20,219 nt of DNA, taken from positions 1-20,219 of the forward strand of contig CBDUVB010000027.1 in the NCBI GenBank assembly GCA_965370555.1, read 5' to 3'. Positions 5,565 to 13,409 of the stretch are shown here, piece by piece. Every line of letters starts with the position of its first letter. Position 1 is the stretch's first letter. Source of the DNA: JAJOKK01 sp965370555 (GTDB lineage Bacteria > Bipolaricaulota > Bipolaricaulia > UBA7950 > UBA9294). Both the position numbers and the translations under genes were made by a program. The notes below the pieces were generated by a model. It saw nothing but the letters and a program-made list of their open reading frames with translations. It did no database searches and was not told the DNA's origin.

Positions 5565-8500
5565 TTAGGAAGTGCGTAGTAGAGAAGACACAGTTGTTCA
5601 GGGTTATACCGATGCTGATGCTGCTGGCAATGCTTGCGCTCTTTGTCTGGTCTACATCGTACAGTGCATGCGGCAATTGCAATGATCCGATATCCGGAGA
5701 ATACATAAAGGACGGATGTAAGGTTGCTGGGATCGGCGACAAGTATCACATAATGGTAGACGTAGCTGAGGACTCAGAGATCAGGCGGAGTTACCTTACG
5801 TTTGATATCTCAGGCGTTTCCTCCTTGTCCGAGGTAGATTCGGTCAGTCTTTCCATCACAAATGAGAGTGCGGAAGGTGGAGACGTAGGCGTTTACCTGA
5901 TGCCTACTGGTGGTTGCCCTGACCCTCCCTCCGGTGATGAGCTAGCTACGAGGGATATAGGTATAGATGAGCAAGGTGTATGGATTTTCGACTTGAATAA
6001 GGACCTCATTCCCTGGGCACAGGACAGCTTTGTTGTGTGTCTGGCAATGACAGATGAAACTCACGGGGACTCGAAGAGACACGTTGACTTCACTTACCCG
6101 TGCCTGGAGATCACCTGTATACCCCCACCAATCGCAATCGATGATGCCGCTACTACCGATGAGAACAACTCCGTCAACATCGACATCACCGTCAATGACA
6201 TCGATATTGACGGCACAATCAACAAGACGACAGTCACCATCACCAAGGATCCGGAAAATGGTTCGCTGGGGGTCTATTCGACCACGGGAGTAGTTTCTTA
6301 CACGCCGGATCCCGGCTTCTGTGGCAGCGATTACTTCATGTACACGGTCGATGACAATGACGGCGCGACTTCCAATGAGGCGACGGTGACGGTGACGGTT
6401 ATCTGTAACGAGTCGCCGCAGGCTGCTGATGACAGCGCGACTACCGATGAGAATACCTCTGTTGGCATAGACGTCACTGCCAATGACACCGACAGCGATG
6501 GCACGGTCGACCAAACGACGGTCATCATCACCAGAAATCCGGAAGCCGGCTCGGTGAGCGTACATCCAACCTCCGGAGTGGTCGCCTACACGCCCGATGT
6601 TGGCAGTTGCGGCAACGATACCTTCAAGTACACCATTGATGACAACGATGGAGCAACCTCCAACGAGGCGACTATCACGGTGAACGTGCTCTGCAACGAC
6701 CCACCCCTAGCTATCGACGACCTCTACAGCGTGAGCGAAGGGGGAACCCTTGACATCCCCGTTCCCGGTATTCTCGCGAACGATGTCGACTCGCCGGGCA
6801 GTCTGCTCACAGCGATCCTCATCTCGAACGCTGAACATGGAACGTTGTCCCTCAATACAGACGGCTCGTTCACCTACATCCACGACGGCAGCGAAACGTC
6901 CGGTGATTCCTTCACCTACAAAGCTAACGACGGGGCGAAGGACTCAAACGCGGCGTCGGTGAGTATCGTCATCAGCCCAACGAACGACCCGCCGGTGGCC
7001 CGGGATGACGCTGCTGCGACCGACGAGGATGTGCCAGTGGACATCGATGTATTGACGAACGATAGCGACCCAGACGGCGATACACTGTCGGTGAACTGGT
7101 TATCCCAGCCGGCGAACGGCACGGCATCAAACAACGGAAGCGACATCACCTACACACCTGACCCTGACTTCAACGGAGTCGACACGTTCACTTACGCTGC
7201 TTCCGATGGAAACGGCGGGACTGCAACGGCAATGGTTACAGTCTCCGTCGCGACGGTGAACGACCCACCACTAGCTCAGGATGACAGCAACGCTACCGAG
7301 GAAGATACATCAGTGACAATCCTCGTGCTGTCAAACGACAGCGACCCAGACGGCGATACACTGTCGGTGGACTGGGTATCCCAGCCGACGAACGGCACGG
7401 CATCAAACAATGGAAGCGACGTCACCTACACACCTGACCCTGACTTCAACGGAGTCGACACGTTCACTTACGCTGCTTTCGATGGAAATGGCGGGACTGC
7501 AACGGCAACGGTTACAGTGGCCGTCGCGACGGTGAACGACCCACCAGTGGCACAGGATGATAGTGCTGCCACCAACGAAGACACGCCTGTAACCATTCGC
7601 GTCTTGGCAAACGATGCGGATCCGGATGGAGACAGCTTAGTGATTGAGTCCAGCACGCGGGCGCTCCATGGCGCCACTGCGCGTAGTGGAACAAACATCA
7701 TCTACACCCCGGCTCCTAACTTCAATGGAGCGGATACGTTTACGTACACAATTGCAGACGGCAACGGTGGTACGGCGACGGCGACGGTCACAGTAGCCGT
7801 CATGACGGTGAACGACCCGCCACTGGCTCAGGATGATAGTTACACTACTGATGAAGATACATCAGTGATAATCCCTGTACTGGCGAACGACAGCGATCCG
7901 GATGGAGACAGCCTTGTTGTCGAGTCGGTGACCCAGCCGGCGAACGGCACAGTGTCCAACAATAGTTCCAATGTGACATATACGGCAGATGCCGGTTTCG
8001 GCGGAATCGACACCTTTTCTTACACGGTTGCCGATGGCAAGGGCGGAACCAGTACAGCTCGAGTCGTTGTGGCCGTCAGCACAGTCAACGACCCACCGGT
8101 GGCCCAGGATGACAGTGCTGCCACCAATGAAGACACTCTCGTGACAATCCCCCTCTTAGCAAACGATAGCGACCCAGATGGCGATTTCTTACTGGTGGAG
8201 TCGTTCACTCAGCCTGCCCACGGCTCAGTACTGAATACGAGAAATGCCGTGTCGTACATCCCGAATGCTGGCTTCAGCGGGATCGATAAGTTCTCCTACA
8301 CCGTCTCCGATGGAAACGGAGGGACGGCGACAGCAACGGTTACCGTATCTGTCGCAGCAGTTAATGATCTTCCTGTTGCCCAGGACGATAGCGACATCAC
8401 GGATGAAGGAATTCCCGTGATTATCCCCGTGCTGTTGAACGACAGCGACCCAGACGGCGATACCCTTGTTGTCGAATCGGTGATGCAGTCGGAGAACGGA

Positions 8501-9943
8501 ACGGTATCGAACGATGGAACCGATGTGACCTACACACCTGAGGCTGGTTTCAGCGGTATTGATATCTTTGACTACACGGTCTCCGATGGCAAGGGCGGAA
8601 CCGATACTGCAACGATCATCGTGGCGGTTGCATCGGTGAACGATCCGCCAGTGGCTCAGAATGATAGTGCCGCTGCCGACAAGGATACACCTGTTACGAT
8701 TTCCGTATTGGCTAATGACAGCGATCCGGATGCTGATCCACTGAGGGTGGAATCGGTAACCCAGCCGACGAACGGCACACTGGCGAACAACGGATTCGAC
8801 CTTCTCTACACCCCGGATGAGGGCTTCACGGGAAGCGACACGTTTACCTACACGGTTTCGGATGGCAGAGGCAGCACGGATACGGCCACCGTCACGGTGG
8901 GGGTGTCGGGCGAGGTCGGAGCTGGTGGTGCCGAGGATGAAGTCCCCTGTGATGGAAAGGTCATCATCAGCGAGGTTGCCTGGGCCGGAACTGCATCAGA
9001 TCCGCGAGACGAATGGATCGAGCTGCGCAACCTTGGGACCACATCTGTCGATCTGAGCGGTTGGTTCTTGCGTTGGCGACGAACCCATCCATCTACCGCG
9101 GATGATCAAATCTGGAAGGTCGTGGAGCTTTCCGGAATCCTGCTTCCTGCAGCGGTTTCAGCGTTTGATCTGGCTTTGCAGGACACCACGCCGGCAGTCC
9201 GTTTCCTCAAGGAGAACCCTGAGGACGTCTCGTGGCTCGTGTTGAGTGAGCTCGATGAGACAGATGACGGTTACTACATCGTAGAGCGCCGGCATGATGA
9301 TACAGTCAGCGACGTGGCAGCCGACGTACTTTACGACATGTCTCAATCGCTAAGCCTTGAGCTCTCGGATCTCGGTGAGGTGATCATGTTGGTAAATAAC
9401 CTCGGCGAGGTCGTCGATACGGCCAACGCTTCATACCTGGGTCGAAACGGGTGGGCCGCAGGAAGCGCAACCACCTATAGCACCATGGAACGGGTGGATC
9501 CGTTGGGCGCTGATGTCGCGAACAACTGGCACACTAACATGGGAATCGCCATCCACGGCGTAGATGCGAGAAAGCGCTCCCTTCGAGCAACTCCCCGGGG
9601 ACCAAACTCGCCGGTTCTAGAAGACCTCTATTTGAACGCCGACATCGAACTCACCACGGTCCGTTCGGGCGAGGTTCTTACGGTTGACTTCTTACTGCCA
9701 AAGCAAGACCGTAGAATGGCTGGCTGGCCTTGGATCAGCGTGGCCAGGCCGGGTTTCGCGGGTATTGCTGGAGCAGGAGGAGCCGCCGACCAAGCTAGTT
9801 ATTCCTTCTCCGGACGGAGCGAAGGTGGCGATCACTACTTCCTCGATATTGGAACAAAGAATCTCCCTCCCGGAGAGTACGTTTTCTGGGTTATCTATGG
9901 ACAAGGGAAGGCAATCCTCGTTCCGGTTATCGTAACTCCGTAA
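5561..9943 (+). CDS. Giant secreted surface protein: DNRLRE-like N-domain, ten cadherin/Ig-like repeats, lamin-tail domain
   Basis: The ATG at 5561 has AGGAGGG 7 bases upstream. The 1460-residue product begins with a signal sequence (hydrophobic 15-30, SYSA just before Cys37). Residues about 40-188 form a Cys-containing beta domain resembling DNRLRE/CBM-type modules. Residues 191-1117 are ten tandem repeats of about 92-95 residues of the Cadherin_4/Big_9 kind, each with an ExTP-like strand, an NDSDPDGD calcium-type loop, a TYTPxxxFxGxDTFxYTxxDGxGG core and a VNDPP linker. Residues about 1133-1350 match a lamin-tail domain (VIISEVAWAG, DEWIELRN, VDLSGWFL), followed by a beta-rich end of about 100 residues. 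No LPXTG, PEP-CTERM or membrane tail is seen. It is probably an adhesin or matrix protein controlled by the c-di-GMP leaders upstream. Its ligand is unknown. Confidence 0.9.
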   Translation: MIRKCVVEKTQLFRVIPMLMLLAMLALFVWSTSYSACGNCNDPISGEYIKDGCKVAGIGDKYHIMVDVAEDSEIRRSYLTFDISGVSSLSEVDSVSLSITNESAEGGDVGVYLMPTGGCPDPPSGDELATRDIGIDEQGVWIFDLNKDLIPWAQDSFVVCLAMTDETHGDSKRHVDFTYPCLEITCIPPPIAIDDAATTDENNSVNIDITVNDIDIDGTINKTTVTITKDPENGSLGVYSTTGVVSYTPDPGFCGSDYFMYTVDDNDGATSNEATVTVTVICNESPQAADDSATTDENTSVGIDVTANDTDSDGTVDQTTVIITRNPEAGSVSVHPTSGVVAYTPDVGSCGNDTFKYTIDDNDGATSNEATITVNVLCNDPPLAIDDLYSVSEGGTLDIPVPGILANDVDSPGSLLTAILISNAEHGTLSLNTDGSFTYIHDGSETSGDSFTYKANDGAKDSNAASVSIVISPTNDPPVARDDAAATDEDVPVDIDVLTNDSDPDGDTLSVNWLSQPANGTASNNGSDITYTPDPDFNGVDTFTYAASDGNGGTATAMVTVSVATVNDPPLAQDDSNATEEDTSVTILVLSNDSDPDGDTLSVDWVSQPTNGTASNNGSDVTYTPDPDFNGVDTFTYAAFDGNGGTATATVTVAVATVNDPPVAQDDSAATNEDTPVTIRVLANDADPDGDSLVIESSTRALHGATARSGTNIIYTPAPNFNGADTFTYTIADGNGGTATATVTVAVMTVNDPPLAQDDSYTTDEDTSVIIPVLANDSDPDGDSLVVESVTQPANGTVSNNSSNVTYTADAGFGGIDTFSYTVADGKGGTSTARVVVAVSTVNDPPVAQDDSAATNEDTLVTIPLLANDSDPDGDFLLVESFTQPAHGSVLNTRNAVSYIPNAGFSGIDKFSYTVSDGNGGTATATVTVSVAAVNDLPVAQDDSDITDEGIPVIIPVLLNDSDPDGDTLVVESVMQSENGTVSNDGTDVTYTPEAGFSGIDIFDYTVSDGKGGTDTATIIVAVASVNDPPVAQNDSAAADKDTPVTISVLANDSDPDADPLRVESVTQPTNGTLANNGFDLLYTPDEGFTGSDTFTYTVSDGRGSTDTATVTVGVSGEVGAGGAEDEVPCDGKVIISEVAWAGTASDPRDEWIELRNLGTTSVDLSGWFLRWRRTHPSTADDQIWKVVELSGILLPAAVSAFDLALQDTTPAVRFLKENPEDVSWLVLSELDETDDGYYIVERRHDDTVSDVAADVLYDMSQSLSLELSDLGEVIMLVNNLGEVVDTANASYLGRNGWAAGSATTYSTMERVDPLGADVANNWHTNMGIAIHGVDARKRSLRATPRGPNSPVLEDLYLNADIELTTVRSGEVLTVDFLLPKQDRRMAGWPWISVARPGFAGIAGAGGAADQASYSFSGRSEGGDHYFLDIGTKNLPPGEYVFWVIYGQGKAILVPVIVTP
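6131..8911 (+). repeat. Ten in-frame repeats of about 276-285 bases (cadherin/Ig-like array)
   Basis: The repeat unit restarts at each VAQDD/LAQDD/IAIDD phrase after a VNDPP linker. Repeats 1 and 2 are longer, each carries two Cys (GFCGS or GSCGN, and VICN or VLCN), and they share the NEATVTV ending. Repeat 3 is divergent. Repeats 4-10 are Cys-free and close to 92 residues. Repeats 4 and 5 are almost identical at DNA level over about 200 bases at an offset of 276 (7058 onward against 7334 onward), a sign of recent duplication. Confidence 0.9.
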
Positions 9944-9965
9944 CATGTAGGCTCTGCACTGAAGC

Positions 9966-9998
9966 GCAGCCTCGGCGCCATCCAGGCGCCGAGGCTGC
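9966..9998. terminator. Strong hairpin between convergent genes
   Basis: A perfect 14-pair GC-rich stem (9966-9979 with 9985-9998) has an ATCCA loop and lies 22 bases after the giant gene's stop. It faces the convergent small gene ending at 10060. There is no T-run on either side, so it is either a non-canonical terminator serving both directions or an mRNA 3'-end protector. Confidence 0.6.
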
Positions 9999-10059
9999 CT
10001 TGGTGATCTGGGAAGCCTTTTCCTAGGAATGCTTCAAAGCAACTGCGATGAAACTCGTG

Positions 10060-10473
10060 TCAAACCTTAAACCAATTCCTAAATGCCGTAATCAATGCGG
10101 GCTTGTCTGGAGCAGCTATCTCCTTGCTGTATGCCCCGACGCGAATGGAGATGGTCTTTCCATTACCCCACGGCCACCACGCGCAGTAGATCATAGCATC
10201 TTGGTTCGGATCTGAGAGAAGGAGCAACTGCCCCGACATCAGTCCGCCAAAGTGCGTCTTGATCTGCTGCACGATCTCTGGTGCTTCGCCGATCGTTACG
10301 CTGTCCCACCGACTGACCAAGAAGCTCTCAAGGATCCTCAGAACCTTCTCTTTGTCCTCAGCGGGGAATTCCGCCAGAGCCGTTCCGAAGCGTCCGTCCC
10401 ATTTCCATGTCAGCACATCCTCAAACAATCCCCGCAACTGCTTGCAGACGTTGTCAAGATCCGAGTTATCCAT
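10060..10473 (-). CDS. Unknown 137-residue cytoplasmic protein
   Basis: I chose the ATG at 10473 because GAGAGG lies 5 bases before it; an in-frame GTG two codons upstream touches that site. The protein has no signal peptide or membrane helix. It starts acidic and helical (MDNSDLDNVCKQLRGLF), contains a WKWDGRFG segment, a helical middle, and a beta-like second half with two aromatic-rich spots (YCAWWPWGNGK near residue 100 and FRNWFKV at the end). I recognise no family. It is the last minus-strand gene after the subtilase, with a gap of 182 bases, and a 31-codon ORF overlaps its start. Nothing ties it firmly to the surface system. Confidence 0.7.
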   Translation of the reverse strand: MDNSDLDNVCKQLRGLFEDVLTWKWDGRFGTALAEFPAEDKEKVLRILESFLVSRWDSVTIGEAPEIVQQIKTHFGGLMSGQLLLLSDPNQDAMIYCAWWPWGNGKTISIRVGAYSKEIAAPDKPALITAFRNWFKV

Positions 10474-10561
10474 GGGCACCTCTCTTAAAACGCTTACTCC
10501 TGAAGCAGACCTCGCTGAGATGAGCCAACCATATCAGCCCCTCTTCACTTTTCTTCAACAT
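10466..10561 (-). CDS. Possible 31-residue leader peptide overlapping the next gene
   Basis: On the minus strand GGAGGAG stands 7 bases before an ATG at 10561. The frame runs 31 codons to a TAA (10466-10468) that overlaps the first codons of the gene at 10473 (ATGGATAA). The peptide is basic at its end (FRSKRFKRGAHG). The good ribosome-binding site and overlap suggest a coupled leader, but so short an ORF can arise by chance. Confidence 0.3.
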   Translation of the reverse strand: MLKKSEEGLIWLAHLSEVCFRSKRFKRGAHG

Positions 10562-10655
10562 TGTCCAGCTCCTCCTGCTATTTTTTGATCTATGGAGAGC
10601 CGGCGAGCTAGTCTCTTCGCCCTTGCTTCCATTCACCCGCTCGCCCCTTCGACTG

Positions 10656-12068
10656 TCATCGCCCTGCCCGTATCACCGCGTTGTATACGTTGATCAATCC
10701 ATATCCGAATTGCCTATCGCGTCCCTGACTCCCCAGGTCGATCACACTTCCCTCCAGCACGGCCACGGCCTGATCTGCTGTCATGCTGTGAGGATTAACA
10801 GAGAGGATAAGCGCCAGGGCGCCGACTACATGAGGGGCGGCGAATGATGTTCCCGAACTTGTCCCGGCGACGCCTCCTGGGAAGAGGGACGTGATCTTTT
10901 CACCCGGGGCGGTGACGGTCACCTCAGAGCCGTAGTTGCTGAACCTGGCTAACTGGTCATTGCGGTCGGTCGCAGAGACGGCAACCACGGAGTCGTACTT
11001 CCCCGGATAGCTCACCTGCGCTGTGCCGTCGTTCCCGGCGATCCCAACGATGATCACCCCGTGCTGCATCGCCCGAAGGAGGGCCTGTTCCAAAACAGCT
11101 GGGGGTTTCGCGTTTGCGTACACACTCAGGTTAATGATCCGTGCCCCGTTGTCGACAGCGTAGTCGATCGTCTGGGCGAACTTCTTCCAGTCTCTCCCGT
11201 AGAAGAGGTTCTTCGAGTCGAGGAATCGGAGATCCATGATTTTTACTCCCGGCGCGACGCCAACGATGGCGTTGTCACCCGGCCAGGCCGCGATGATTGC
11301 AGCGGTAAATGTCCCGTGCCAGTGGAGTTTTGTGCCAAGAAGGGAGCTGTTGTCGTTGTCCCGGAAGTCCCAGCCGTGGATATCATCAATGTAACCATTA
11401 CGATCATCATCGATCCCATTTCCGGGGATCTCGTCTCCGTTAACCCACATGCTCGCGGCGAGTTGAGGGATGCTAGAGTCCACTCCAGAGTCGATCACCG
11501 CGATAATAATATCCTTAGACCCGTGTGTCGTGTGCCACGCCTGCAGCGCGTCGATCTTTGAAATCCCCCAGTTGACGGGTTGTTGTGACACCGTGTACAG
11601 TCCTTCCCCATCGAGGCCCGGAGGGGGCGCTAGAGGCAGTAAAATGGGCGTAATGCGAAATGCGAGCGATTTGGAGACCAGGGTGTCTAGGCCGATTTCC
11701 AACGCAATCTCCAACAGGTAAATGCCCGGCTTTTGGAATTCCCATCTACTGGATGCATCCACTTGAGTGATCTGGCCCGCTGCCACGGAGAAGGGATCAA
11801 TCGCAATCGCTTCCACCGTATTTCCAAACCGATCGTTCAGGGTAGCTTGCCCATGTACATTCTCCAGGTTAATCTGGCCAGTGTTTCGGAACTCAAAAGA
11901 TATCTGTAGCGGGACTAGCCCCGCGATGTCGATCTTGCCAACCCTGGCTTCTCGCGCAGGACTCGTCTGCGACACGGTGGGCACTGCAATCAGAAAGACA
12001 GTAACAAGCGGCAAGAGGGCGAAGAAAACCAGCTTTGCCCGCGAGTCACCGACACCGCTCGTTCTCAT
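10656..12068 (-). CDS. Secreted subtilisin-family serine protease (S8)
   Basis: The 470-residue protein has a signal sequence (hydrophobic 13-33, probable cleavage near Ser33-Ala42), an Ig-like N-terminal domain (about 42-145), and an S8 catalytic domain (about 155-470). The triad is complete: Asp193 in VIDSG, His251 in HWHGT, Ser408 in GTSFAAPH, with oxyanion Asn346 in AGND. An acidic GNGIDDDRNGYIDD loop (217-229) is the calcium-type insert common in bacterial subtilases. It starts 2 bases after the stop of the degenerate GGDEF gene at 12071, so it belongs to that operon. The ribosome-binding AAGGA lies within the upstream gene's last codons. The link suggests a processing enzyme for the beta-helix or giant repeat protein (inference); a nutritional protease is the alternative. 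Confidence 0.93.
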   Translation of the reverse strand: MRTSGVGDSRAKLVFFALLPLVTVFLIAVPTVSQTSPAREARVGKIDIAGLVPLQISFEFRNTGQINLENVHGQATLNDRFGNTVEAIAIDPFSVAAGQITQVDASSRWEFQKPGIYLLEIALEIGLDTLVSKSLAFRITPILLPLAPPPGLDGEGLYTVSQQPVNWGISKIDALQAWHTTHGSKDIIIAVIDSGVDSSIPQLAASMWVNGDEIPGNGIDDDRNGYIDDIHGWDFRDNDNSSLLGTKLHWHGTFTAAIIAAWPGDNAIVGVAPGVKIMDLRFLDSKNLFYGRDWKKFAQTIDYAVDNGARIINLSVYANAKPPAVLEQALLRAMQHGVIIVGIAGNDGTAQVSYPGKYDSVVAVSATDRNDQLARFSNYGSEVTVTAPGEKITSLFPGGVAGTSSGTSFAAPHVVGALALILSVNPHSMTADQAVAVLEGSVIDLGSQGRDRQFGYGLINVYNAVIRAGR

Positions 12069-12070
12069 TC

Positions 12071-13393
12071 TTATCCTTGGTCTAGCGGGGCTTGTACCTG
12101 GTGTAGTACGTCCTCTATCTTTGGTGTCTCTTCTGGCTCCCAGCCCGTTGAAGCGATATGTAAGAATAAGGGGAAAGGGAATCCTGACGTAAGGTCGGCA
12201 CTCTGTTCTCTTAATCGGTTGGCGGCAATCTGTGCACCGGCCGCTGGTGTTTCAGGAAATAACACTACGAAACGATTCTCGCTCACGCGGAATACCGGGT
12301 CGACTGCACGCAGCTTGCTCGTCAGGAAATTTGTCGTTGCAATGAGAATCTTCTCTTGATCTGCCTTTTCTAACCCCTCAACGCCGCTGATGCCCACCAG
12401 GAGTACGGATGTGGGATGCTTGTAGCGCTGTCCCTTCTTCAGTTCTTGGTCCGCTGTCTGGTGGAAGTGAGAGAGGTTGTAGGCTCCTGTCGATTCATCC
12501 AGGATCACCATCTCACTCAGTGCCTGCTCGCGGGATTGTATGACCTTAACCATCAGGTTGAAGACCCCGATAAACCTGGCCACCTCGTCACGGACACGCG
12601 TTCCAGGCTTTCTTGTCGGACCGGGAGAGACCTCTACAGCGTAGTCCCTCTGCGAGACGGACTGGGCCGCGTGGGCGAGCCGAAAGACCGGTCGCGTGAC
12701 GACCACGTGGAGTATGGCATACAGTAGCGTTCCTAACACGAGGAAACCAACCAAGGATCCTAACCCTAACTGCCACGATAGTCGGGAGAGGTAGCGCTGT
12801 TCTTCTTCAAGCGACATCTCCAGGGAAACAATGCCTACCAGATCAGAACCCATAAGGAGTGGGTGGTAGGCCCGGAGGTAGTCTTTCCCTCCGCGGGATA
12901 CCCTCGATGCCTCTGTCTCCCGTAGGAGCGAGAACCTCTCTTGCTCGTCTGCCGAGACAACCAGGCCGACCGTTGTGGGATCGGTGCTGGCAACAACCAG
13001 CAGCCCCCGCCCAGTCATCCCCACGACCGTGATCGAAACTATGGATTCATAACGTTTCAGCAGTGTTTCGATGTCTGCATCAAGCTCATCCGAGTAGTAC
13101 AGGATGTATTCCTTCTCCTGAATCGATTTGGAGACGACCGCGGCAACACTGCGCGCTCGTTGCTCATAGATCGAGGTGATGGTTGATTGGAGAGTGACGA
13201 AGGCGAACCATGAAAGAACCCCGATGACCAAAAGAGTAACCAGGAAAACCGGGATGAGGATCTTCATGCGCAGAGAGCTCCTATAGTAGATGTTTGCCCA
13301 AAGGGTCTTTGTCCACTGGAGCACGCGTCTGCCGATTCTCACTAGAAGTGTTCCCACCCAACGAAACATGCGTCTTGCTTTCACCAACTTCAT
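12071..13393 (-). CDS. Membrane sensor: extracytoplasmic Cache-like domain, HAMP, degenerate GGDEF (copy 2)
   Basis: This 440-residue paralogue of the protein at 615-1913 keeps the same order: basic cytoplasmic start, membrane helix at about 45-66, sensor region at about 67-205 with the shared phrases SIYEQRA, YILYYSD and VASTDPT, second membrane helix at about 209-232, HAMP at about 233-286, and a GGDEF-type fold at about 296-430 opening with DESTGAY. The active-site signature reads RVSENRF (369-375) instead of RxGGDEF, and the metal-site Asp seen in copy 1 is Gly334, so this copy is even further from a working cyclase. The ATG at 13393 follows AGGAGGGGAG. It lies 16 bases after the beta-helix-OpuAC gene and 2 bases before the subtilase. 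Confidence 0.82.
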   Translation of the reverse strand: MKLVKARRMFRWVGTLLVRIGRRVLQWTKTLWANIYYRSSLRMKILIPVFLVTLLVIGVLSWFAFVTLQSTITSIYEQRARSVAAVVSKSIQEKEYILYYSDELDADIETLLKRYESIVSITVVGMTGRGLLVVASTDPTTVGLVVSADEQERFSLLRETEASRVSRGGKDYLRAYHPLLMGSDLVGIVSLEMSLEEEQRYLSRLSWQLGLGSLVGFLVLGTLLYAILHVVVTRPVFRLAHAAQSVSQRDYAVEVSPGPTRKPGTRVRDEVARFIGVFNLMVKVIQSREQALSEMVILDESTGAYNLSHFHQTADQELKKGQRYKHPTSVLLVGISGVEGLEKADQEKILIATTNFLTSKLRAVDPVFRVSENRFVVLFPETPAAGAQIAANRLREQSADLTSGFPFPLFLHIASTGWEPEETPKIEDVLHQVQAPLDQG

Positions 13394-13409
13394 CTCCCCT
13401 CCTGCCTAT

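Noticed and set aside
6131..8911. Regularly spaced repeats that could suggest a CRISPR or satellite array
   Set aside because: The period is about 276 bases, stays in frame, and encodes clear cadherin/Ig-like domains.
9600..9943. Sorting signal at the C-terminus of the giant protein
   Set aside because: No LPXTG, PEP-CTERM, membrane helix or type I secretion-type nonapeptides are visible; the end is a beta-rich segment.
10252..10588. Plus-strand frames opposite the 137-residue gene
   Set aside because: They lack ribosome-binding sites and recognisable motifs and are best explained as antisense shadows of the minus-strand gene.
10474..10655. Terminator after the subtilase gene
   Set aside because: Only a loose CGAGC/GCTCG inverted repeat is present, and I could not fit a stem next to a T-run.
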